Assembly (NCBI GenBank): GCA_002104985.1
Contig: MCGO01000042.1
Coordinates: 1-64,000 of the forward strand
Source: Rhizoclosmatium globosum
Taxonomy: Eukaryota > Chytridiomycota > Chytridiomycetes > Chytridiales > Chytriomycetaceae
DNA: 64,000 nt
Reading direction: 5' to 3'
Shown piece by piece: positions 32,696 through 42,158 of this stretch; position 1 is the stretch's first letter; every line of letters starts with the position of its first letter. Both the position numbers and the translations under genes were made by a program. Under the pieces are notes generated by a model that did not search any database, was not told where the DNA came from, and was given only the letters and a program-made list of their open reading frames with translations.

Positions 32696-35600
32696 ATGAA
32701 GGATATTCCGGCTTTAGTTGTTGCTGTAGCTGGTTCTACCACGTCTTCAACACCACCGAAAACTGGACCTACGAGCGATTCAGTTTCCTCGAACATCACT
32801 AAACCTAGGGATGTTTACCTGGTCGAAACCTGGTACCTGCAGGTATGAGTCATCAGGTATACCTGGCAGGGTCGAGGGCTAACCTGGGGAGGTCAGGTAA
32901 GTACAGGTATAGTTGGTGTCGAAGTCAACACTGATTGACACAGCATATTAAATTAAAACAAGGAAAAGAAATTTAATAAAGGAAAGAAAGAAATGAGCTG
33001 TTCTATTTTGTTGAGGGCCTGGTATATGAGGGTATAAAGTTGTTCATACTCAAACTGTTACTGGCATTTCACCATAAGATAATATATATAGGTACAGCAT
33101 AGAATTTATGTAAGAATGCTCAATAAACGGTCAAAGGTTGATGAAATGTGTTTAGCCAACCTTTGAGAAGACTTTGCACCACTCTCAGGCGTCACTTAAA
33201 AGCTCAACAGAGCTCGAATTTTCCCCACTGTTTTAAGTTGTGAATGAAAAGCTGTGTATAAAATTCGAGCCCATTCCGTTCACATTCACTCACTGTGTGT
33301 TGTTGTAGCGCACCCAACAACTTTAATATACATACTAACTATGTTTACGATTATTTTCCCCCAATAACCACCTTCTAAGCAAAGTTCAATGTAAATAATC
33401 AGCGGATTTTCCTTGTATAGCGATCTGCAGCATATAAGCTCTGTTTAAATGGCTGTGCTGAAAACCAAAGGTTGACGAAAAATGTTTCATCAATCTTTGA
33501 GAAGACTTTGCACCACTCTCAAGCAACACCCAAAAGCTCAGCAGAGCTCGAATTTTCCCCACTGTTTTAAACTGTGAATAAAAAGCTGCGTTTAAATTTC
33601 GAGCTGATTCTGTTTGCATTTACTTGCCGTGGGTTGTAGAACCAACAACACTGGAAAGGTTTGAATTCTGCTGACGTCCATTCATTGAAAGAAATCCATT
33701 CGCATAAAACTATATTAATAAAGAGTCTACTCTCAGTTTGTATGTGGAATTCATTCCAACCCTTGACTCTTGACATCGGAAACTGATGCACCTGTCAAGG
33801 CAATCAACACCTCCTGCTCCAAATAGATAGGTTTAAATAGATAGGTTTTGTATTGTATTGATTGCAAAGCTTCCACAGCTCATCACAAAGCTGCTGAACC
33901 CTTCCCCCCCCCCCCCCCCCCCCCCCCCCCTTGACCAGGTATTGGTCAAACTGAAACCTGGTACGGTCACGTGATCAGGTAAACCTGGTCCTGAACAGGT
34001 ACCAGGTACCAAATCGCCATCCCTAACTAAACCGAAACAAGAAAACAACGAGGAAGAAGAGGAGGACGAGTTCCAAGATGCCATTGATTTTGAAGGTAAA
34101 TACCTTGTACTCACACAAAATTGCCTGTAAATAAATCTTATCTTGTTTTGAGGTCAAGATGATGGGACCAAAGAATCTCAAGAGGACGAAATCTCGCGAC
34201 TTATTGCCTCATTAAAACACGAAAGCAGTAACAGTGCGACCCCCGAAACAACTGATTCCTCAGATATAATCGAGGAGCCAACACGTCGCAGGACCCTGTC
34301 CTCGCTATTGAAGCGGAACCAGTCTCAAACATCCACACCCACCATGAGCGTCTCCAAGAAAGAAATTGCTCAACTTCGAGCTGAAGCGACAGACGAAAAA
34401 TTGTTGCAAGATATTCTTGAGGTTGAATTCGCACTTGAACTGTTTTTGAATAGTCAGTTTAAGGAGTCTGAGGCGTTGTTGCTTCCAAAGTATGGAAAGA
34501 CGTTGTATTTTACCGAGGGAGTTGCTCTATTTCGCAGTTTACGTGCATTGATGACGTTTGATCCTGATGGTAATTGTGGATTTATTTTCTGGCAATATTC
34601 TAATAAGCGTTTTCATTCAAAAAGATATGAGCACTGCCATCGAATCTCTCGGATATGCGTCAGAAGTAGCCAATAGTCTTCGAAAAGTGGATAAGGGCTC
34701 AGGTGGTCTGTTTGGTATGATCAGTGGTGCTGTGACTACTGCCGCGAACGTCGTTACAGGCTCGAAAGACCCAAACTATCTGAATGGAATGACGCGAGTT
34801 GAAAAACACGCAGAACTTGTGTATGCCGAATGCTGCTGCATTCAAAGCTTACTGACTCTGATATCAAATACAAATTTGGTCAATTTCGTGAAGGAAGGAA
34901 TGCAGATGCGAAATGTTTTTGCCGTGATTCGTGCATGCTTTAAATTCTTGGAGAAAATCTATGATGAGGAGGGGACTGAAGGGTATGCTGCCCATAACCT
35001 TGATGAACATTTTACAAGCGGAGTTATGATGACAGCCGGTATATTCACTCTTGTATTGTCATTTCTTCCGTCCAAGATAATCAAAGGTTTGAAAATTGAT
35101 TTCCTTACCCCAACGTACTAATGCTCTGATAAATAGTCTTTGAATTGATGGGTTTTGAAGGCGACCGCGATGTTGCCCTTGATCGATTGTCAACTTCTGC
35201 CGGATGGCCCTTTACACCGTCCATCTTCGTAACTGGAAACCCCAAATCAAAGTTCAAACAATGCTTCCCACCTCCCCCTTTCAAAACCGGTACATCAGGC
35301 GGCCTCCGGAAATCACTCTCCGAAATCGTTCTCTTTGCATACCACATCATCCTCGGCTCCTTAAACCCACTCCCAGACTGTAATCTCCCACTCGCCAGCG
35401 AATACCTCCAAAAATGTATTACTCGCCGCGAAAACAGTTTCATATACCGCGCGTTCCGTGCACGGATGTTGGAAACACAGGCTCGTCCCATGGAAGCCGA
35501 ACTTGAGTATAATATCGTTATTTCTCTGCAGCAAGATTACAAGCAGCTGTATCATGCGTGTTTATGGGACATGGGGCTTTGTCGGATGGCTCAACAAAAA

Positions 35601-36485
35601 TGGAGCAGTGCACATGATGGATACGCCATCCTTTACAATGAAAGTAAATGGACGAAAGCCGTTTACCGCTACTTACAAGCCGTAACCCTGTATGCACAAT
35701 CGCCGCAAGACCCGCGCGTTGTTGAAATGATGAAGGAGGTTCCAACCTTACTTCGAAGGATCGCAGGATACTCTATCCCAATAGAAAAGTTTCTCGCAAG
35801 GAAGGCAAAAAAGTTTATTAAGCAAGGAAACAGACTCCTCTTCCCTGCGTATGAGATCCTCTACTTTTTCCATGGTCTCGTGATGATGAGTAAGGAAACG
35901 TTGTTGGATGTTGTTTTGGAAACGACAAGGACGCTTAAGGAGTTGAGCGAGGCAAGAGCAAAATGTCCGGAAGGGCAGATTCCGTATTCAACGTATCATG
36001 ATGACGTATGTCTCGCTTTATTTATTCGTGCTGTGGCGGAAAGGGAATTGGGTTATCCATCCGTCAATACGCTTTGCGAAATCAAGACACAAGTTACGAT
36101 GGGCCGAGCTTACAATTCATTACTCTATAATGGGGCATTTAGTGGTGATCCTTCAGTCTTTCCCTCATCACAACAAGTTTCATGGCTGAAAGATAGCATT
36201 GAAAGCTTCAAGAAACTGTTTTCAGAAACACAGTACGTGGAATTAGATCATTGGATGCTTTTATATGGGCGGTATGAGCTGGGATCGTTGTATTTACGTG
36301 TGGGCCAGTATGAATTGGCCAAAAAGGAGTTTGACGCCTCGCAGAACAAAGGCCTTTCGGAGGGCGATGGCCCTGAAATCCGAGCAGTGAAAAAAGCGAG
36401 CCTCGAAACTATGCTTTCAATGCGATGTCACAATGCAGGACTCAAGTTAAAAGCCCTTGTTGAAACCTCAAAATCATTTACATAA
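32696..36485 (+). CDS. IML2: IML2/TTC39-family tetratricopeptide protein, first exon interrupted by a hAT-like element
   Basis: The start MKDIPALVVAVAGSTTSSTP and an acidic stretch (KPKQENNEEEEEDEFQDAID) lead to the IML2/TTC39 domain. This runs from LLQDILEVEFALELFLNSQF through a GSGGLFGMISGAVTTAANVV insert and TPR-like helices (WMLLYGRYELGSLYLRVGQY) to LKALVETSKSFT. The family includes yeast Iml2, linked to lipid droplets and inclusion-body clearance, and animal TTC39B. A 1220-bp element sits inside the codon string ITKP|KQENN; joining the flanks directly restores the frame exactly. A donor at 32843 (CAG|GTATGAG) and an acceptor at 33998 (GAACAG|GTACC) inside the element would also give an open frame with 24 added codons. 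Further introns follow EG near 34096, FDPD near 34566 and SKIIK near 35085. Confidence 0.85.
32798..32805. other. Target-site duplication ACTAAACC, left copy
   Basis: Identical to the right copy at 34026-34033. It is codon-phased as ACT AAA CC within the IML2-like reading frame. Confidence 0.85.
33132..33304. repeat. Internal direct repeat 1 of the hAT-like element
   Basis: Begins CAAAGGTTG and pairs with a diverged second copy at about 33466-33640. Both contain GAGAAGACTTTGCACCACTC and AGAGCTCGAATTTTCCCCAC. This copy holds two perfect inverted repeats: CAAAGGTTG/CAACCTTTG (33132-33140 and 33157-33165) and GCTCGAATTTT/AAAATTCGAGC (33212-33222 and 33260-33270). Confidence 0.75.
33466..33640. 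repeat. Internal direct repeat 2 of the hAT-like element
   Basis: A diverged copy of the 33132-33304 repeat, spaced 334 bp from it. The inverted arms are imperfect here (GCTCGAATTTT at 33546 and AAATTTCGAGC at 33594), so the first copy preserves the structure better. Confidence 0.7.
33904..33930. repeat. 27-base poly-C run
   Basis: An uninterrupted run of 27 cytosines inside the hAT-like element, about 95 bp from its right end. The opposite strand is poly-G and could form quadruplex structures. Its true length is unreliable with most sequencing methods. Confidence 0.9.
34026..34033. other. Target-site duplication ACTAAACC, right copy
   Basis: Identical to the left copy at 32798-32805. The following base G completes the proline codon CCG and the frame continues KQENNEEEE. 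Confidence 0.85.
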
Positions 36486-36558
36486 CGACGCATGGTTTGA
36501 TTAATTAAAATTAAGCTTTTATATATATACAAAACGAATGACAAATATGAGGCACTAT

Positions 36559-38301
36559 CTACTGACACCACATGGTGTTATTTCCCCACGGATAATCTCT
36601 ACACCCAGCACTAAATCCAAACGGAAACCAGTACCCTTTATCCCCATTCAACAACCTCGCCGCACTTTCGATTAACCGATCCACCTTATTCCTACACGTC
36701 CAATGCTGCCTCGCCCTATAAAACGCCTCCCTCGCCATCCACGCAAGCCTCTCCTTGTCCGCTAAATACACTTGAAGAATATCATTAACCTCTTCTGCAT
36801 TCATATCAAGCCTCAGAGGAATCGTAACGTCTCGAAATATTTCCTCCATCTCAAGCGGGATATCAGCGGCAACAACGCACCCGCTCAAAAACGCTTCATG
36901 ATACTTTCGAATCGCTTTACGGACCCTGCTTGAATCAAACACGCATATTTGGGTTTCACGCATGGCTTTGGCATATGTATCTTGTTGGGCACGGAGGTGA
37001 GCTGTATTGGGGTCTTTTGGGGAGTATTGACCAACGGGGTAATTGGGCTTGGTTAAGTTGACAAAGATGTTGTATCCGGGATGGTTGAACTCGGTAGCGT
37101 TGAATATGATTGATTTGTTGATTCCCTCTCGGATGGTGCTTCGGAGAGGATACAGTTCTCCCCATGTTGAGCCGAATAATTGAGCAGGATAGATACGCGG
37201 ATGGTGCCATTTTTGGGTCTCATTTAATTTCGATGGGTAAAAGACGTCTTCAGGTGCACAGTCTGGATTACTGACAAAGTATATTAGGCAAAGTCGTGAC
37301 ATGAAACCGAGACTCAACTGAACAAACAACGGCATTTCGCGGTTTCGCAAGTACTTGTATTCATGAGTATTGTTATTCCGTAATGCTTCGTTCATGTTCA
37401 AGGAATTGGTTTCCTTCCACTGTTCAGGGCGAAACAGGTCCACAATTTCACCCGCATATCGTAATGCAATGACATCGTCGTATGACTGAATAGATTGTTG
37501 GCAGGTATGAGGCGTATGACAGTCTCCTACAAAAAATATGTGAGACACATGTTTGACAACATGAATAAGACACTGTTTGAAAACAATCAGTTACTCACCG
37601 ATTGTCGAAACAGCGACAGCGGTAGTAGGAAACTGCGACTGCCAATGATCCATAGAATATATAATATCGAATTGCATGTCGTGAAAATGAGTATTGATAT
37701 TGTCAATAGTGGAGATGTTTTCGTTCCAACCCGGAAAATAGGGGCCCCAAAAGGAAACATTAATTCCCGGGTGAGTGACAGCCGCATCGATTTCGTCGTA
37801 AAAGAAGCGATCCATCGTAGTTGTGTAATGTTCATAATGGCAGTGGTAGAGCAACTGTAGCTTTCGAGTATGATTTGAGTAGGGCCGTTTCACTGGCAGC
37901 CACTGATTCGTTTTTGGATGTCGTGAGCGCTGTTGGATCAGAACTTGTGGAATCGGTCTCCATTGAAAGTCAAAGAAACAGGGACTTGGTTGTTGGCGGA
38001 AACACTCTTCTTTTGCCTCGTCGAGATTGAATTGAGGTGGAAGAGGATGAGGTACTTTCTGTTCCTTGGTTTCTTTCGCTAAAGGTGGTGGTGGCAGTGG
38101 TGGGACTAGCACTGGTCCTGCAACTGATGACGATGATATTGGAGATGGAGATGGTACATAGTATTCATTCGACGTTAGGTCAATTGAGTAGCCTTCATCG
38201 TTTGGTACTGGCGTATTCAAGTACAATATGATCATGCATAGCTGCAGAAGTGCGACGGCAGTGGCAATGCAACCCATCAATCGTCTACGCCGAGTCGACA
38301 T
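36559..38301 (-). CDS. Type II membrane glycosyltransferase-like protein, copy 1
   Basis: Starting MSTRRRRLMGCIATAVALLQ, a short basic cytoplasmic end and one membrane anchor precede a proline/serine stem and a lumenal domain. The domain has FFYDEIDAAVTHPGINVSFW, DIIYSMDHWQSQFP, a cysteine-rich GDCHTPHTCQQS, ALRYAGEIVDLFRPEQW and LFGSTWGELYPLR. It ends with a GT-B-type C-terminal part: ETQICVFDSSRVRKAIRKYH, EAFLSGCVVAADIPLEMEEI. The layout resembles exostosin-like or family 1-like glycosyltransferases of the Golgi; donor and acceptor are unknown. Introns lie after VSTIGE (near 37598-37528) and after PLFV (a 48-nt intron near 37310-37263 that happens to be open). It ends NNTMWCQ. Confidence 0.65.
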
Positions 38302-38427
38302 ATCGTTCAGGGCTCAGAAAATCTCTACAAGCATTAATAAAAACCTCAAAATTCTAACATAACGAGTAGTTTTGAAATCATTAATTTTTAATTTAATTCT
38401 TCGCAATAATAAACACAGCCCGCAGTT

Positions 38428-40145
38428 CTATTGACACCACATGGTATTGTTTCCCCACGGATAATCTCTACACCCAGCACTAAATCCAAACGGAAACCAG
38501 TACCCTTTATCCCCATTCAACAGCCTCGCCGCACTTTCGATTAACCGATCCACCTTATTCCTACACGTCCAATGCTGCCTCGCCCTATAAAACGCCTCCC
38601 TCGCCATCCACGCAAGCCTCTCCTTATCCGCTAAATACTCTTGCAGAATATCATTTATCTCTTCAATGCCCATATCAAACCGAAGCGGGATCGTAACGTC
38701 TCGAAATATATCCTCCATCTCAAGCGGGATATCGGCCGCAACAACGCACCCGCTCAAAAACGCTTCATGGTATTTTCGAATCGCTTTACGGACCCTGCTT
38801 GAATCAAACATGCAGATCTGGGTCTCACGCATGGCTTTCGCGTACATGGATTGTTGGGCACGGAGGTGGGCTGTGTTGGAATCTTTGGGGCGGTATTGAC
38901 CGACGGGGTATTTGGGTTTGGTAAAGTTGACAAAGATGTTGTAGCCAGGGTGGCTGAATTCAGTCGCATTGAATAGTATCTTTTTGTTGATTCCGTTTCG
39001 CATTTTGTCCCGGAGAGGATATAGTTCGCCCCAGGTGGAGCCGAATAGTTGAGCTGGATAGATTCGTGGGTGGTGCCATTTCTGGGTTTCGTTCAGCTTG
39101 GATGGGTAGAAGACATCTTCGGGTGCACAGTCGGGATTACTGATAAGGAGCATTTAAAACTTTAAAACCTGTCAACGGACGACTTACTGAACAAACAACG
39201 GCATTTCACGGTTCTGCAAATAATCGAATTCATGAATATTATTATTCTGCCAGGCCTCCTCCATTTTCAATTCAGTTGTTTCCTCCCACTGTTCAGGCCG
39301 GAACAAGTCGATAATTTCGCCTGCATATCGAAGAGCAACGACATCATCATATGACTGAATAGACTTTTGACAGTCATGTGGTGTATGACAATCACCTAAA
39401 TTGTTTTTTTAGAAAAACGTTCTCCATGATTGAATCCCTCACCTATTGTCGAAACCGCCACGGCCGTGGACGGAAACTGTGACTGCCAGTGATCCATTGA
39501 GTAAATGATATCAAAGTGCATGTTTTGAAAGTGAGTATTGATATTATCAGAAGTAGATATGCTCTTGTCCCAGCCAGGGAAACCAGGTCCGTAGAAGGAG
39601 ACATTAATTCCAGGGTGAGTGACAGCCGCATCAATCTCATCGTAAAAGAAGCGATCCATCGAAGTTGTGTAATGTCCATAATGGCAGTGGTAGAGCAACT
39701 GGAGCTTTCGAGTATGATTTGAGTAGGGCCGTTTCACCGGCAGCCATTGATTTGTCTTTGGATTCCTTTTACGTTCTTGGATCAGAACTTGTGGAATTGG
39801 TCTCCATTTAAAGTCAAAGAAACAGGGACTTGGTTGTTGGCGGAAACACTCTTCTTTTGCCTCATCGAGATCGTACTGAGAATGAAGGGGCTTCTTCTTC
39901 TTTTTCTTCTTATCGATTTCTTCTTTGTTTGGCTTTGGTGGCGGAGGGGCAAGTATTGGCACTGAATCTGAAGCAGTTGCGGGTGACGGCGAAGGGGTAA
40001 AGTACTGGTACTCGGTCGCTGTCAAGTCAATTGCGTATCCCTCATCGCTTGCATTAGGCATATTAAGGTATACTGTGATCATGCCCAGCTGCAGTAGCGC
40101 TACTCCGATCGCAATGTAGCCCAGTGCCTTCCGTCGACTTGACAT
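38428..40145 (-). CDS. Type II membrane glycosyltransferase-like protein, copy 2
   Basis: The protein begins MSSRRKALGYIAIGVALLQL, with the same anchor-stem-domain plan as copy 1 and a lysine-rich patch (EIDKKKKKKKPLHSQYDLDE) in the stem. The introns occupy the same positions: after VSTIGE, and after PLFV with donor GTAAGT near 39189. The C-terminal exon (38428-39134) is almost identical in nucleotides to copy 1 over its last 200 or so bases, while the N-terminal exons differ far more. All shared motifs (ALRYAGEIIDLFRPEQW, LFGSTWGELYPLR, SGCVVAADIPLEMEDI) are intact. Confidence 0.65.
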
Positions 40146-40229
40146 TAGTTTTTTTTGAAGTAAATATGAAACAGTTTGTAGTTAAGAGGAAAAGCCTTTT
40201 CTTCTTCTCCAAGAGTAAGTACTTTTATT

Positions 40230-42111
40230 TTAAGGACACCACATAGCACTGTCTCCCCACGGATACTTTCTACAAGTCGCACTGTACCCAAACGGAAACC
40301 AATACCCTCTCTCCCCACTCACAACTCTCCCCGCAACCTCAATCAACCGATCCACCTTATTCCGACACGTCAAAAACCTCCTCGCTCGATAAAACGCCTC
40401 CCTCGCCATCCACTCCAACTTCTCCGGCTTCCCCAAATACTCCCCAACACGCCATCCACCTCCTCAGCCGTCATATCAAGCCGCAGAGGGATAACAACAT
40501 CCCGAAAGATATCCTCCATCTCGATCGGAAGGTTCGCAGCAACGACACACCCGCTCATGAAGGATTCATGGAACTTGCGGATCGCTTTTTGGAGCGTGCT
40601 TGAATCGAACATGCATATTTTGGTTTGTCGGAGGGCTGTGGCGTAGGCGGATCGTTGGTCGCGGACTGGTTTTGTGCGTGGATCGAAGGGGTCGTAGTGG
40701 CCTGGTGGGAGGGCTGTTGTGTTGGGAAGCGTGTAATCGTAGCCTGGATGTGTGTAAGTTATGGCGCCGTGACCGATTTTCTTGTGGTGGATGCCTTCGC
40801 GGATGGTGTGGCGGAGTGGGTATAGGCCGTCCCAGACGAATCCAAAGAGTTGGGCATTGTACGGGCGGGAGTCGGCCCATGTTTCGTTTGGCGTTTTTCG
40901 TGCAGATGGATAGAAAACGGATTCAGGGGCACAGTCTGTATGGCTGCATTGTATGTGAATAAGATTTTTTAGCAAGGCGCATGCAACTGCTTGAAAAATA
41001 GGACACTCAACTGGAAAAAGAAGGGCATCTCCCTGTTTTTTAAATAATTGTATGCAGTAACGTTCCCTTTTGCCTTCTTTTCAGCAATCTTTCTTTGGTT
41101 CGATGCAACCCATTGATCAGGTCGAAACAAGTCCATAATTTCTCCGGCGTATCGCAATCCAATCACATCCTCATATGTATCCATTTGATTCACGCATATC
41201 GTAGTGTTATGACAGTCACCTATTAGAATAAGTTCATTGGTGAGTATCTGTACATCATGGTGGAGGGTCCTTTTGTTTAAATATTGCTCGCCTTATTGCC
41301 ACACTCCGTCAAACCCTCCTTCCGTTTCGTAGCTCACCATCAGTTATGTTCCCAATCGTTCGCATTTCAGTCATTCAAAATATTTTCGCTCCAGTCATTA
41401 TCTCACTCATAGGTACATACCAAGCGTCATAACCAGCACAGCCTCCCTGGGAAGCCGACTCCCATAATTCCAATCCATCATATAGACGATATCAAAAACA
41501 ACCTCTGGAAAGACTCTCTTGAGTTTCAGTTCCACAGTTTCCGAGAGCCCGGTTTCTTCCCCAACCGAGTCCGGGTCATTCCAACCAGGAAAGTGCGGGC
41601 CCCACAAAAAGACATTAAGATGCGGGTGTGTGATTGCAGCATCGATTTCATCGTAAAAGAATCTGTCCATGACCGTGAGCAGGTTTGAGTGTGTTGTGTA
41701 GTAGAGAACATTGAGCTTTCTGGGTTGGTTTTGAGGTGGATTTACGGATGAAGTTTGTGGTACGGGCAGCCAGTGGCCACTTGAATCGTTTCTTTTGCGT
41801 GTTTGAAAGAGAGAGTGAGGAAGTGGAGCCCATTTGTAGTCAAAGGGACACGGCCGGGGCTGGCTGTCAAAGCACCTTTTGACAGCATTGTTGAGGAGGG
41901 TGTCGTAGTCTGCATCCAGATCGGTGTCTGTTTGATCTGGTTGGTTACTGTTTTGGAAGGTGTTGTTTGAAGTACTTGAAGTACTTGAAGGGGCTGTTGA
42001 ACTGGCAGCTTCACGATCAGATATCCAGAGAGAGTTGAAAGTTGCACTGAAAAGAAGGAAAAGCTGAAGAACTATCACGCAAGCTACAAGTGTTCGAATT
42101 GATACAGACAT
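40230..42111 (-). CDS. Type II membrane glycosyltransferase-like protein, copy 3, one frameshift near the C-terminus
   Basis: The start MSVSIRTLVACVIVLQLFLL is chosen at 42111 because the longer upstream frame runs into the divergent ENPP gene. The domain follows copies 1 and 2: MDRFFYDEIDAAITHPHLN, LRYAGEIMDLFRPDQW, THPGYDYTLPNTTALP, ICMFDSSTLQKAIRKFHESF and MSGCVVAANLPIEMEDIFRD. Near 40442-40445 the frame breaks after AEEVDGVLG; one extra base in the run of four C (minus-strand GGGG) would restore EYLGKPEKLEWMAREAFYRA and the conserved end YWFPFGYSATCRKYPWG. So it is either a one-base consensus error or a recent null allele. It is the most diverged of the three copies. Confidence 0.6.
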
Positions 42112-42158
42112 TTGAGTGTGTTTATTATATGATAAAGAACAAAGAAAAATAAGTAACA

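Larger units (their letters stand above)
32806..34025. mobile_element. Non-autonomous hAT-like DNA transposon
   Basis: The element begins TAGGGATG and ends CATCCCTA, perfect 8-bp terminal inverted repeats, and is flanked by the perfect 8-bp duplication ACTAAACC (32798-32805 and 34026-34033). An 8-bp target duplication and TAGGG-type termini are features of the hAT superfamily. Subterminal sequence is full of CCTGGT/ACCAGG words in both orientations (for example 32819, 32830, 33955, 33985). It has no transposase-like frame, so it must be moved in trans. Inside are two diverged direct repeats with hairpins and a 27-base C run. The insertion is in coding sequence of the IML2-like gene. Confidence 0.85.
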
